Positions 9,226-18,555 are shown, numbered from the stretch's first letter. The stretch is 64,000 bases of DNA from JAYFQE01 sp034927345 (GCA_034927345.1 JAYFQE010000017.1:9583-73582), one strand, 5' to 3'. A program made the numbers and translations. Notes: a model not told the origin generated them from the letters alone.

Positions 9226-10569
9226 TCAGCTGGCAATCCTTTTCTTTATTTCTTCGATATCCTTAACCAATTCGCCTTGTTTGTTGATTTCCTCGTTGAC
9301 TTTATTGCAGGAATGCATAACGGTCGTATGGTCGCGGTTGCCGAATTCGCTGCCTATCTGCGGCAGGGTCATGTTTAAAAGGACGCGGCACAGATACATG
9401 GCGACTTGCCTGGGATTGGTGACTTCTTTGCTGCGGCGGTTGGATTTGAGGTCATCGACGGTTACGTGGTAGTAGCGGGAAACGATATCCATGATCACGG
9501 CCGAGCTGACTTTTTTGCCGGCGATCGGCTGGATGATGTCTTTCAGGGCCTCACGGGCGACGTCGATGGTGATGGATCCGGCAAGCAGGGAATAACAAAG
9601 CACGGTATTAAAAGCGCCCTCGAGCTCACGGATGTTGGAGGCGATATTGGCGGCGATAAAATCAAAAACGTCATCCGGTACGGAGGTGTGGTTGATTTGG
9701 GCTCTTCTTTTCAGGATAGCCACCCGTGTTTCATAATCCGGCGGCTGTATGTCAACGGTTAATCCGCAGGAAAAACGCGTACGCAGACGTTCTTCTAATG
9801 AAATCAGGCTTTGCGGCGGCTTGTCACAGGTCATTACGATATTTTTGCCGGATTCGTAAAGCGTATTGAAGGTATGGAAGAATTCGATCTGCATCTGTTC
9901 TTTACCTTCAATAAACTGGATATCATCGATCAGCAGCATGTCGGTGTTGCGGTATTTACTGCGGAAATCGTCGTATTTGTTTTCTTTAATCGTATAAATG
10001 AACTCGTTGACGAATTGTTCGCATTGGACATAGAGGATTTTCTTGGCAGGGTACTTGTTAAGGACGTAGTTGCCGATGGCATGCATCAGATGGGTTTTTC
10101 CCAGACCGGATCCGCCATACAAAAAAAGAGGGTTGAAATTGCGGCCGCCTTGTTTTTCGGCGACGGCAACACAGGCGGCATGGGCGAAACGATTGCCGCT
10201 GCCGACGACAAAAGCATCGAAGGTGTACTGGGTGTTCAGCCGGCTGTGATTGATCTGTCCCAAGGTGTCACGATCTTCGGCCGAGGCAGATTCCTGGACC
10301 AGCCGGGCGGCGGAATCCGGATTGCCGACGACGATTTTGATCTCAAATTCTCTTGAGCTGGCAGCCTTGAGCGTATTCCGGATAAGCGGGACATATTGGT
10401 CGACAAAGGTCTTATGGAAATCATTCGGCACTGAAAGCATAAAAACGCCTTGATTGGCCGACAGCGGTTCCATCGGTTTGATCCAGGTGTTCAAACTGAT
10501 TTCCGATATTTCACTGGACAGCAGGATAACTGCTTTTTGCCAGATTTGACGTAGGTCTGCTTGTTCCAT
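9226..10569 (-). CDS. dnaA: Chromosomal replication initiator DnaA
   Basis: I chose the ATG at 10569 (MEQADLRQIWQKA), giving 447 residues. It matches the family N-terminus and follows GGGGAAGG at a good distance; an upstream in-frame ATG would add 11 unconserved residues. Domain I is followed by a linker, then the AAA+ domain with Walker A GGSGLGKTH and Walker B LLIDDIQFIEGKE. The C-terminal DNA-binding domain carries the DnaA signature ending in NRDHTTVMHSC. DnaA binds the boxes in the adjacent oriC and opens the duplex. The gene on its upstream side is unrelated, not rpmH. Confidence 0.97.
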   Translation of the reverse strand: MEQADLRQIWQKAVILLSSEISEISLNTWIKPMEPLSANQGVFMLSVPNDFHKTFVDQYVPLIRNTLKAASSREFEIKIVVGNPDSAARLVQESASAEDRDTLGQINHSRLNTQYTFDAFVVGSGNRFAHAACVAVAEKQGGRNFNPLFLYGGSGLGKTHLMHAIGNYVLNKYPAKKILYVQCEQFVNEFIYTIKENKYDDFRSKYRNTDMLLIDDIQFIEGKEQMQIEFFHTFNTLYESGKNIVMTCDKPPQSLISLEERLRTRFSCGLTVDIQPPDYETRVAILKRRAQINHTSVPDDVFDFIAANIASNIRELEGAFNTVLCYSLLAGSITIDVAREALKDIIQPIAGKKVSSAVIMDIVSRYYHVTVDDLKSNRRSKEVTNPRQVAMYLCRVLLNMTLPQIGSEFGNRDHTTVMHSCNKVNEEINKQGELVKDIEEIKKRIAS

Positions 10570-10675
10570 GGCGATACCTTCCCCATCATAAAGTAGTTTC
10601 ATCTTAGCAGATTATCCCGGAATAGAAAAGCTTTCGCAGGGTATGGTATACTGGTTGCAGGAAGGTGAATTGATC

Positions 10676-10939
10676 ATGGATTATATCTTTTTTGCCTTTA
10701 GTGCTCTGTGTCTGGGCTTTGCGGTTTTGCTGCTGTTTCTTATCCGCACCGGGCAGGATACGCCTCCGCTTTTGAGACAGCTGCTCATGGCCGCCGCTGC
10801 TGCTGTTCTGTACTATTATCTTGACTTACTGCTTTTTAAAGATAATCTGATTCTTTATTATATCGCAAATCTGCTGCCTCAGGGGTTATTATTCATGATG
10901 GTCGCCCTTTTTTTATGGCGCCGATCGCCTAAATCGTAA
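10676..10939 (+). CDS. Small membrane protein of unknown function
   Basis: The predicted product has 87 residues and starts MDYIFFAFSALCLGF after GGAAGGTG. An in-frame ATG at 10643 lies upstream of a possible -10 (TATACT, 10647-10652), so I reject it as the start. Three hydrophobic segments are visible: about residues 3-24, 36-53 and 59-80. It ends in a basic tail (WRRSPKS). I do not recognise the family. It is divergent from dnaA and ends 11 bp before the aldo/keto reductase gene, so the two are probably co-transcribed. Confidence 0.6.
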   Translation: MDYIFFAFSALCLGFAVLLLFLIRTGQDTPPLLRQLLMAAAAAVLYYYLDLLLFKDNLILYYIANLLPQGLLFMMVALFLWRRSPKS

Positions 10940-10950
10940 AGGAGAAAGAT

Positions 10951-11946
10951 ATGGACTATCAAGCTTCATCCAGCCGTTATGATGACATGATTTATCGCCG
11001 CTGCGGCCGCAGCGGCTTGAAATTGCCTTTAATCTCGCTGGGATTATGGCATAATTTCGGCGAACAGGCGACGTTGGACAATCAAAAGGCTTTGCTGCGC
11101 ACGGCTTTTGATCTGGGCATAACCCATTTTGATCTGGCTAATAACTACGGGCCGCCGGGCGGCGCCGCGGAGTCGAGTTTCGGCCGGATTTTTGCTCAGG
11201 ATTTCCGACCGTACAGAGATGAACTGATTATCTCGACGAAAGCCGGTTATGGTATGTGGTCCGGCCCTTACGGGGATTTTGGCAGCCGGAAATATCTGGT
11301 GGCCAGCCTGGACCAGAGTCTTTCGCGTATGGGGCTCGATTACGTCGATATTTTTTACCATCATCGTCCGGATCCGGAGACACCGCTGGAGGAAACGATG
11401 ACGGCTCTGGATCATCTGGTTCGTCAGGGCAAGGCTTTGTATATCGGCTTATCCAATTATCATCCGGCGGATACCCAGCGGGCCGCGGCTATTTTGCGCC
11501 GGTTGGGCACCCCCTGCCTGATTCATCAGCCTTCTTATTCGCTTTTGAACCGCTGGGTGGACCGGGAGGGGCTGCTTGACGTCCTGGAGGACGAAGGAAT
11601 CGGCTGTATTGCCTATTCCGGACTGGCACAGGGCCTGTTGTCCGGCAAGTACCTGCATGGCTTGCCGGCGGATTCGCGGGCAGTCAAGGATCCGCGCTTT
11701 TTAAAGCCTGGCGATATTACGCCGGAAAAACTGGCGGTCGTCGAACAGCTGAACAATCTGGCCGTAAAGCGGGGGCAAAGTTTGTCGCAAATGGCTTTGG
11801 CCTGGCTTTTAAGGCATGGCCGGGTTACGTCGGCTTTGATCGGCGCCAGCCGGCCGGAGCAATTGTCCGAGAACGCCGGCGCTTTGCTCAATCTGGATTT
11901 TTCGGAAGATGAGCTGCGGCAGATCGATCAAATCGCGGCAGTCTAA
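10951..11946 (+). CDS. Aldo/keto reductase (YghZ/MgrA type)
   Basis: The protein has 331 residues with the (beta/alpha)8 NADPH-dependent aldo/keto reductase fold. The catalytic residues are visible: Asp and Tyr in HFDLANNYGPPGG, Lys in ISTKAGYGMW and His in DIFYHHRPDP. The insert near GPPGGAAESSFGRI and the GYGMWSGPYGD block are typical of the YghZ/MgrA (AKR14) group, which reduces L-glyceraldehyde-3-phosphate and methylglyoxal in E. coli. The substrate here is inferred from that similarity only. A GGAGAAAG site precedes the ATG. Confidence 0.9.
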   Translation: MDYQASSSRYDDMIYRRCGRSGLKLPLISLGLWHNFGEQATLDNQKALLRTAFDLGITHFDLANNYGPPGGAAESSFGRIFAQDFRPYRDELIISTKAGYGMWSGPYGDFGSRKYLVASLDQSLSRMGLDYVDIFYHHRPDPETPLEETMTALDHLVRQGKALYIGLSNYHPADTQRAAAILRRLGTPCLIHQPSYSLLNRWVDREGLLDVLEDEGIGCIAYSGLAQGLLSGKYLHGLPADSRAVKDPRFLKPGDITPEKLAVVEQLNNLAVKRGQSLSQMALAWLLRHGRVTSALIGASRPEQLSENAGALLNLDFSEDELRQIDQIAAV

Positions 11947-12001
11947 ACAACGGCTGCCGGATGGAACATGACCGGCGCCGACAGGATCATTAAGGTGCAT
12001 T

Positions 12002-12643
12002 ATGACGAATTTAATCAATGCGGTACGGCCTTCCGGCCAACCGCCTGTTCTGATGTTTGATTTGGGAAACCTGCTGGTCCGTTTAAATCCGATAACGGAT
12101 TTATGGCCTGAAATTGAAAATCCGTCGGAACTGGAGCTGCTGGCCGGACGCTGGTCCGGCAGCCGGGCTGTCCGCGATTATGAGTCCGGCAAAATACGGG
12201 ATCTGCCGGATTTTCATCGTCAAGCTCGCAGGGAGCTGGGTTTTTCCGTCGATGAAGATGCCTTTTACCGGATTTTCAGTCAAATGATCGGCGAACTTTT
12301 TGATGAAACTATTCCTCTGCTGACCGCGCTGAAACCGGTTTACCGATTGATGCTTTTGTCGAACACCAGTCCTTTTCATTGGGAGCGATGCCGGGACAAG
12401 CAGGGGTTCGGCACTTTTTTTGAGCGTGTCTTTATTTCCTGCGAGATGGGCGTCATGAAACCGGATCCACTGATTTATAGCCTTGTTTTACAGGAAATCA
12501 AGGTTATGCCGCAAAACATCATATTTTTCGATGACAGAAAAGAGAATATCAATGCTGCATCAAATATGGGGTTTACGGCGATACAAACGTTTGGCGGAGA
12601 TCCGTTAATAAATGTTTTACGTAGATTAAACATTATCGTATAA
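12002..12643 (+). CDS. HAD-superfamily hydrolase (YihX-like sugar-phosphate phosphatase)
   Basis: The protein has 213 residues. HAD motif I is MFDLGNLLVRLNP (nucleophile Asp20), in the DLGN form seen in E. coli YihX. Motif II is LLSNTSPFHWE, motif III the Lys in GVMKPDPLIY, and motif IV FFDDRKENI. YihX hydrolyses alpha-glucose-1-phosphate; the substrate here is not proven. It follows the aldo/keto reductase by 55 bp and precedes the glycerol-1-phosphate-dehydrogenase-like gene by 34 bp, all on the plus strand. Confidence 0.88.
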   Translation: MTNLINAVRPSGQPPVLMFDLGNLLVRLNPITDLWPEIENPSELELLAGRWSGSRAVRDYESGKIRDLPDFHRQARRELGFSVDEDAFYRIFSQMIGELFDETIPLLTALKPVYRLMLLSNTSPFHWERCRDKQGFGTFFERVFISCEMGVMKPDPLIYSLVLQEIKVMPQNIIFFDDRKENINAASNMGFTAIQTFGGDPLINVLRRLNIIV

Positions 12644-12677
12644 ATGAATATATTTTAATTAAAAAGGAGAAACAGTC

Positions 12678-14117
12678 ATGGCGGATCATTTTTCTGAATC
12701 AAACAACCCCGGTTATTGGCGGGATGAAGCCGATATGGCACATCTTCGGACCTGGCTTGGACAGAGCCGGGTTTGCCCGGCCTGCGGTCGTACCCATGCG
12801 ATTCATACCCGAATGATGGAGCAGGCGCCGGATATGGCTTTAAAGATCGGTTCTTATCTTCAGGATCTGGGATTCAAAGGCCGCTGTCTGGTTGTTATGG
12901 ATCAGAACACCCGCCGGGCTGCCGGACTGTCCTTGCTGGAAGGACTGTCCGCTTATCATCCGCAGGCTGTCGTTTTCGACCGGACGGATCTTCATGCTGA
13001 TGAACAGGCGTTGGGAACACTGCTGGCGGCGCTTTCGGACAAACCGGATTTTCTGGTTTCCTGCGGCAGCGGAACATTGACGGATATCACACGATATAAT
13101 TGTTTTATGATCGGAGTCCCCTTCGTATCTTACGCCACGGCGGCTTCTGTCGACGGATTTGCTTCCGGATCGACGCCTTTGCTGATTCGCGGATTCAAGG
13201 CGACATACCCGGGCGTTGCGCCGGACGGCATCTTTTATGACCCGGCTGTTTTGGCGGCGGCGCCGCAGAAAATGACGGCGGCCGGGTTCGGCGACGTCCT
13301 GGCGAAAATCATCGCCATTTTGGATTGGCGGCTGGCTTATGTTGCCGAAGATGAGGCGTATTGCCCCTTGATCGCGGCGATGGTCGACCGGGCGGTTCAG
13401 GACTGTCTGGCGCTGGCCGGCGATCTGGCCGGGAATCTGTCCGGGGAACAGGACGGCGGCGCTTCTGCCGCCCGCAAAGGCGAGGCTTGCTGCCGGCTGA
13501 TGGAAACCCTGTCCTTGACCGGCGTGGCAATGCAGATGATGGGGACATCCCGCCCGGCATCCGGTTCGGATCACCAGATTTCCCATCTGCTGGAAATGCG
13601 GGATATTCAACAACACCGCCAGGGCAGTTTGCATGGCGATAAAGTCGGCATCGGCACCTTGATCGGCATGACGATGTATTTGAAAATGTTCGAAGGCCGC
13701 AAGATGCCGCAGCAGCGGCCGACTATGCCGGCGGACCGCTGGGAGGCCGAAGTGCGCCGCGTTTATGGATCGCTGGCTGAACAGGCGCTGGCGATCAATC
13801 CGCCGGAACCGCCGCAGGGAGATATCTGGGAGCGTCAGAAACAACAGATCGAACGAGCGATGGAACAGTTTGGCTATGACTATGTCGATTCGTTCAAGAC
13901 GCTGTTGCCGGCGGCCCGGGACAAAATTCTGGCCATGGGCGGCCCGGCCCGGCCGGACCAATTGGGCTATTCGGTGCAGGACACTTACGATGCCATCGCC
14001 TTTGGCAAGGAAAACCGTCCCAAATTTACAACTTTGCGGATCGCCGAGCGGTTCGGCTGGCTGTATGATCTGGCGGAGGAGATTTCCGCCGGTCTGCCGG
14101 CAGGCCGGATCTATTGA
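12678..14117 (+). CDS. sn-Glycerol-1-phosphate dehydrogenase-like protein (EgsA/AraM family)
   Basis: The protein has 479 residues, longer than the usual ~400-430. The NAD-binding part contains VSCGSGTLTDITRY and the adjacent PFVSYATAASVDGFAS, both typical of the EgsA/AraM group of metal-dependent dehydrogenases. Metal ligands appear as Asp in GFGDVLAK and His in GSDHQISHLL and SLHGDK. In Bacillus AraM makes sn-glycerol-1-phosphate, the archaeal stereoisomer. The N-terminus carries a CPACGRTH segment that I cannot assign. AAAGGAG precedes the ATG. The true substrate here is inferred from family only. Confidence 0.85.
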   Translation: MADHFSESNNPGYWRDEADMAHLRTWLGQSRVCPACGRTHAIHTRMMEQAPDMALKIGSYLQDLGFKGRCLVVMDQNTRRAAGLSLLEGLSAYHPQAVVFDRTDLHADEQALGTLLAALSDKPDFLVSCGSGTLTDITRYNCFMIGVPFVSYATAASVDGFASGSTPLLIRGFKATYPGVAPDGIFYDPAVLAAAPQKMTAAGFGDVLAKIIAILDWRLAYVAEDEAYCPLIAAMVDRAVQDCLALAGDLAGNLSGEQDGGASAARKGEACCRLMETLSLTGVAMQMMGTSRPASGSDHQISHLLEMRDIQQHRQGSLHGDKVGIGTLIGMTMYLKMFEGRKMPQQRPTMPADRWEAEVRRVYGSLAEQALAINPPEPPQGDIWERQKQQIERAMEQFGYDYVDSFKTLLPAARDKILAMGGPARPDQLGYSVQDTYDAIAFGKENRPKFTTLRIAERFGWLYDLAEEISAGLPAGRIY

Positions 14118-14248
14118 AGCGGCTTGCCCGTCAGGCTATTTGTGTTATTAAAAAATCGATCAAGATAAGCCGCCGGCCTTGATCCGGCGTATAATAAAAT
14201 CCGTGTCCGTTTTGCGGGCGCCAAATCAGTAAAGCCAGGTGACAGGAA

Positions 14249-15007
14249 ATGAAAGAGATGACTGCAGGATCCTTAAAAATCAAAATCATGGACAGCCGCA
14301 AAGCGATGGGCGCCGAGGCGGCCCGCGATATCTCCCGCGCGATTACCGGCGTTATTCAGGAAAAGGGCGTGTGCAACATGATTTTCGCTGCGGCGCCTTC
14401 GCAAAATGAAGTTTTGGCTGCTCTGGTCGCCGATCAGTCGATCGATTGGCAAAAGGTCAACGCTTTTCATATGGACGAGTATTTAGGCCTGAGCCAGGAT
14501 GCGCCGCAAGGCTTTGGCAATTTCCTGAAAAGGGCGATTTTCAGCCAGGTCAAGATGAAGAGCGTTCACTACATCCATTCGGACGCAAAGGACCGGGATC
14601 AGGAGTGCGAGCGTTATGCCGGCCTTCTGCGCCAGTATCCGGTGGATATTGTCTGCATGGGGATCGGTGAAAACGGCCACATTGCGTTTAATGATCCGCA
14701 TGTCGCCGACTTTCAGGATAAGAAATTGGTGAAAGTCGTTGATCTGGATGAGGCATGCCGGCAGCAGCAGGTTCATGACGGTTGTTTTGCCGCGCTGGAG
14801 GAAGTTCCTCAATACGCCATTACACTAACCATTCCGGCGCTGGTTCATTGCCGGGAGGCGTTTTGCGTCGTTCCGGCAGCTACGAAGGCGCAGGCCGTTC
14901 ATGATACGGTACGCGGTGAAATCGGCGAGCATTGCCCGGCTTCAATTCTGCGTCGTCACGAAAAAGCGGTCCTTTACCTGGATCCGGACAGCGCGAAATT
15001 ACTCTGA
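14249..15007 (+). CDS. nagB: Glucosamine-6-phosphate deaminase family protein
   Basis: The protein has 252 residues, close to the family's ~240-265. Family motifs include FHMDEYLGL (catalytic Asp and Glu) and GIGENGHIAFNDP with the catalytic His. The enzyme converts glucosamine-6-phosphate to fructose-6-phosphate and ammonia. E. coli NagB has GIGVDGHIAFNEP, so the core is close. AGGTGACAGG precedes the ATG. It is not in an operon with nagA, which lies at 53.3 kb; the two could still serve the same GlcNAc pathway. Confidence 0.9.
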   Translation: MKEMTAGSLKIKIMDSRKAMGAEAARDISRAITGVIQEKGVCNMIFAAAPSQNEVLAALVADQSIDWQKVNAFHMDEYLGLSQDAPQGFGNFLKRAIFSQVKMKSVHYIHSDAKDRDQECERYAGLLRQYPVDIVCMGIGENGHIAFNDPHVADFQDKKLVKVVDLDEACRQQQVHDGCFAALEEVPQYAITLTIPALVHCREAFCVVPAATKAQAVHDTVRGEIGEHCPASILRRHEKAVLYLDPDSAKLL

Positions 15008-15066
15008 TAATTTAAGCAGCGGCGGCGTTACCGACTGATATCGCTTTTGCGGAGCCGTGGCGGGCT

Positions 15067-16839
15067 TCAGGAGAAATCGAAAGCGAAAACGGAGTATGTT
15101 CCGGCGCCCCAGGTTGCCAGGGGCGTAAAGCGCAGCGCCGTCGCTGTTATCTGAACCGGCAGGATAACCAGACGCTGGTAATTTCCGGTGACTTCACACA
15201 GGGTCGTCCATTGGCCTTGTTCATCCCGCGCATCAATTCGAAAATCGCGAATCATTGTTTTCGGTACGTAAATGGGTTTGGAGTCGAGGAAATAACCGGC
15301 ATTCATCGGCCGGTTGTCGGCGGGATTTTTTTCCGGCAGGGTCGTCCGGTTGAGATCACTGTCGAAAATCAGACGGATACGGCCGACGGCTGACGGCCGG
15401 GGAAACCGGCAGACAACAGTCGAGCCTGGGCGGCCGATCCAACGGTTTTCCTGACCGGCGATCGGGCGGTCCCAGCCGTTGCGCAGGTTTTCCACGCCGG
15501 GCTGGTCCGACTCATAGTCCGCTTCCCGGGCGAGCTGGGGAACCGGCCGCTGATGAAAAGGCAGATAGCAGTCGTCATCCATCAGCAAGGACTGCAGCCG
15601 GCGGATCTGATTTTGATAGACGTCCCGCGGGCCGGCGCCGTCCCGGACGGCCAGGGCGGCGGCTGTTCCGGCGGCCTGGCCCAAAGTGGCGCAGGTGGCC
15701 ATAACCCGGGTGGAGCTCATGGCCGTATGGGTGACGCTGATATTTCTTCCGGCAAACATCAGATTATCGATATTTCGCGAATAGAGGCAGCGGTACGCGA
15801 TGCCGAAGGGCGAAGGCGCCGGATGGAAGATCGTCGGCGGTTCGGAGGACCGAAGGCCGCCGGGATGATGGTCGTCCATCGACCAGCCGCCATAGGCGAC
15901 GAGATCGTCAAAATGGCCTTCGGCCTGGACGTCGCGCTGGGTCATGATGTAGTCGCCGACATAGCGGCGCGATTCGCGCTTACCGGGCAGACTGCCGACC
16001 CAATCAAGGTCCAGCCGGCCGACGTCCGCCGGATAGTCGCCGCTGTTTTTCACATAATCCCAAATGCCGTAGGCGACGTCCTGAAGCTGATCGCGGAGCT
16101 GTTCGGTATCGGCGATCGTATCCTGTTCGCCGCCCAGTTCCAGATACCAGTAATTCTCGCTGCTGTCGAGCGGATCCGGCCGGCGATGCGGCAGTTTCTC
16201 CCGGCTAAACGGTTCTGCCCAGCGCGGCGGTATGTAGCTCCTCTTCTCCGCGGTCTCGCGGACCTGGATCAGACAGCTCATGCCCATGGTCCGCCGGTCG
16301 GCCCGGACGGGAGCGATGCTTTCGCCGAATTCCCCGCGGCCTTCCCGTCCCTGGCGAAAATCGGCGCCGGTCAGGGGCGCCAGAATGCTGTCGCCGGAAC
16401 AGTCAATGAACAGCCGGGCTTCGACTTGATGATAAGTTTGGGTTGTCGTTTGCCAGCCGGTGACCTTAACGATCCGGCTGCCGGACATCTCCGCGTCAAG
16501 ACAAGAACAGTTGAGCAAATACTCAAGATTATCCTGAAAACGGACTTTTTCGTAAAGAATGCTGTCCCAGATAGAATAGTTTTTATAGGGATTGCGATAA
16601 TAGTTTTCCAGAAGCAGCTCCTCGATCAGACCGGTTTCCCGGTTGTTGTCGCCGTGGGCGCCGCAAACCCACATGCGAACCTCGGAAGACGCATTGCCGC
16701 CGAACATCGGCCGGTCCTGCAGGATCATGACCCGGGCTCCGTGGCGGGCCGCGGCGATCGCGGCGCAGATGCCGGCCAGACCGCCGCCGACGACGCAAAT
16801 ATCGGCCTGATGGACGATGGTTTTCAATCGGCTGTTCAT
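15067..16839 (-). CDS. FAD-dependent oxidoreductase (FAD_oxidored family)
   Basis: The protein has 590 residues. The N-terminal Rossmann motif (VVGGGLAGICAAIAAARHGA, then a Glu/Asp-type strand end) binds FAD. The MFGGNASSEVRMWVCGAHGD block follows, seen in the large FAD-dependent oxidoreductases found in carbohydrate loci. LFIDCSGDSILAPLTGADFR and later FAGRNISVTHTAMSSTRVMA are further family blocks. The C-terminal ~150 residues are beta-rich and may be a carbohydrate-binding or discoidin-like module. The start overlaps the stop of the M55 gene (TAATG), indicating coupling. The substrate is unknown; context suggests oxidation of a sugar or cyclitol derivative. Confidence 0.85.
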   Translation of the reverse strand: MNSRLKTIVHQADICVVGGGLAGICAAIAAARHGARVMILQDRPMFGGNASSEVRMWVCGAHGDNNRETGLIEELLLENYYRNPYKNYSIWDSILYEKVRFQDNLEYLLNCSCLDAEMSGSRIVKVTGWQTTTQTYHQVEARLFIDCSGDSILAPLTGADFRQGREGRGEFGESIAPVRADRRTMGMSCLIQVRETAEKRSYIPPRWAEPFSREKLPHRRPDPLDSSENYWYLELGGEQDTIADTEQLRDQLQDVAYGIWDYVKNSGDYPADVGRLDLDWVGSLPGKRESRRYVGDYIMTQRDVQAEGHFDDLVAYGGWSMDDHHPGGLRSSEPPTIFHPAPSPFGIAYRCLYSRNIDNLMFAGRNISVTHTAMSSTRVMATCATLGQAAGTAAALAVRDGAGPRDVYQNQIRRLQSLLMDDDCYLPFHQRPVPQLAREADYESDQPGVENLRNGWDRPIAGQENRWIGRPGSTVVCRFPRPSAVGRIRLIFDSDLNRTTLPEKNPADNRPMNAGYFLDSKPIYVPKTMIRDFRIDARDEQGQWTTLCEVTGNYQRLVILPVQITATALRFTPLATWGAGTYSVFAFDFS

Positions 16840-17627
16840 TAAAAGACCAGATCGCAGTAACGATTTATTTTAGAAACGGTCTTGCGTACCGATCTGGCGC
16901 CGAGTCTTTCAACGGCCGGATCCGCATGGGCCATGAGGTCGTCGCACATATCAGAACGGTACAGTTCCAGCTTGATATCCAGGGGCAAATCCGGTTTATA
17001 GGGTTTTACCAAGCCGATCAAGCCGAGACTGCTTCGCGCCGCTTCCTGAATCCGGTCCAGCGCTTCATCAAGATCGACAAGCTTGGCCCGGTTGCGGCCG
17101 ACGCCTTGCTTGACGGCCGCGCAGGCGACAGGCCCAAGCAGCTGGCGCGCTTCTTCGCAAGCCGCTTCGTCGCCGCTGACCATGACAAAAGGAATGCCGT
17201 AAGATCCGCAAAAAACGGCGCCTTGTGCGATTTCGCCGCAGCGGCGTCCATTAATATAGTAATTGTACCAGGCGGCCGAACTCTGCGTATGGTCCAGAAA
17301 TCCGTTCAGGGTTCCGGCCATGGGATGAATGCCGACTTCCATATAAGCGTCTATATGCGTCATGAAATCTGCGGTCAACAAGGGTATCATGACACGTTCA
17401 GCCCGCGGGTCCAGAAGTTCCGGGATGAAATTACAGCCCGTGCCGTGGCCGTCAACGACGTAAACCTGGTCTGCCCCGCCGGAAAAAGCGCCCGCTATGG
17501 CCGAATTCGTATCCAGCATCAGCCTTTGCCGCGCAAACTGGTAACCTGATGAATGGATATCGGTGATCTGCTCAGGCGTATCGACGCCGCTGATGCCCTC
17601 CATATCGGTCATGATTAAAACATTCAT
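16839..17627 (-). CDS. M55-family peptidase (D-aminopeptidase DppA-like)
   Basis: I chose the ATG at 17627 (MNVLIMTDMEGISG), giving 262 residues. It fits the family start and follows GAGG motifs; an upstream ATG at 17651 would add eight residues. Zinc-binding motifs of M55 peptidases are visible: DMEG, VVDGHGTGCNF, the His in GIHPMAGT and VSGDEAACEEA. DppA of Bacillus cleaves D-Ala-D-Ala and related D-peptides. Genes of this family often sit beside oligopeptide or sugar importers. It lies between the LplC-like permease (40 bp) and the FAD oxidoreductase (overlap), so it shares their operon. Confidence 0.87.
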   Translation of the reverse strand: MNVLIMTDMEGISGVDTPEQITDIHSSGYQFARQRLMLDTNSAIAGAFSGGADQVYVVDGHGTGCNFIPELLDPRAERVMIPLLTADFMTHIDAYMEVGIHPMAGTLNGFLDHTQSSAAWYNYYINGRRCGEIAQGAVFCGSYGIPFVMVSGDEAACEEARQLLGPVACAAVKQGVGRNRAKLVDLDEALDRIQEAARSSLGLIGLVKPYKPDLPLDIKLELYRSDMCDDLMAHADPAVERLGARSVRKTVSKINRYCDLVF

Positions 17628-17667
17628 ATCCTCGTCAACCTCATTTCTCAATCTGTTCTCGGACCAG

Positions 17668-18555
17668 TCATTCTTTTACCGAGCCAACCAGGATGCCCTT
17701 TACAAAGTACTTCTGAACAAACGGATAAATGCAGACAATGGGTAAAGCAACCAGTATAATGGCGGCATTCTGGAAATTATACGGCGAGATGGCGTCTTCG
17801 GCATTGACCGCGCTGGCCTGTGCTGCCAGGGTATCGCTGCTCTGCAAGGTCATTTCGAAGACGATAGCCCGCAGCATATATTGCAAGGTCCACATGCTTT
17901 CTTTATCAGTATACAACAAAACCGGGTACCACATATTCCACATATTTAAAGCTAAAAACATACAGATGGCGGCCATCGTTGAACTGATGGCCGGGATGAT
18001 GATGTGAATCAGCAATTGGAACTGGTTGGCGCCGTCGATTTCGGCAGCGTCAGAAAGGCTGGGCGGCAGGGATTCGATCTGGCTGCGGATGATGATGATA
18101 TAAAATACGCTGACCAGACTGGGCAGAAGGAACGCCAGATAATTGTTGTAGAGATTGAGCGTCTGGGTTATCAGCATATAGGAAGGGATCAGGCCGCCGC
18201 TGAAATACATGGTGAAGACAAAAAGATACATCAGGACTTGTTTGCCGAAAAACGGCTTCGAAAAACTATAAGCGGCCATGGTATTGACGATCAGAGCCAG
18301 AACGGTGTAAACCACGGTCAGAACGATTGAATTGACAAATGAACTGCGGAACTGGGCTTTAGACAGGACATCCTGATAGGCTCTCAGATTGAAGCCGACT
18401 GGAAAGAGGCTGACGGATTTACTGACGATCGCGGCATTGTCGCTGACCGATATGCTGAAAATGTTCATGAGCGGCAGAACGATGGATAACACGACCAGCA
18501 GAAGCAGAAAAGCGTTAAAGACTGTGAAAACTCTTTCACCGATTGTTCTTTTCAT
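17668..18555 (-). CDS. ABC transporter permease, LplC/YtcP type
   Basis: The protein has 295 residues from the ATG at 18555 (MKRTIGERVFTVFN), which follows AGAGAAGGG. A longer form from 18597 would overlap the upstream gene. Six membrane segments are visible. The EAA loop reads DAAEIDGANQFQLLIHIIIP near residue 190, where CUT1-type permeases contact their ATPase. It pairs with the LplB-like permease 35 bp upstream to import an oligosaccharide. No ATPase gene lies here; CUT1 systems often borrow a shared MsmX-type ATPase. Confidence 0.92.
   Translation of the reverse strand: MKRTIGERVFTVFNAFLLLLVVLSIVLPLMNIFSISVSDNAAIVSKSVSLFPVGFNLRAYQDVLSKAQFRSSFVNSIVLTVVYTVLALIVNTMAAYSFSKPFFGKQVLMYLFVFTMYFSGGLIPSYMLITQTLNLYNNYLAFLLPSLVSVFYIIIIRSQIESLPPSLSDAAEIDGANQFQLLIHIIIPAISSTMAAICMFLALNMWNMWYPVLLYTDKESMWTLQYMLRAIVFEMTLQSSDTLAAQASAVNAEDAISPYNFQNAAIILVALPIVCIYPFVQKYFVKGILVGSVKE

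Noticed and set aside
12840..13961. 373-codon open frame on the minus strand
   Set aside because: It is antisense to the glycerol-1-phosphate-dehydrogenase-like gene, is very rich in Arg, Gln and His, and shows no motif.
14167..14195. Promoter for the glucosamine-6-phosphate deaminase gene around the TATAAT at 14190-14195
   Set aside because: No acceptable -35 at 15-19 bp spacing; a TTGATC lies far too close.
15553..16842. 429-codon open frame on the plus strand
   Set aside because: It lies fully opposite the FAD oxidoreductase gene, whose motifs are clear. The opposite-strand frame is open because of G+C-rich codon use.
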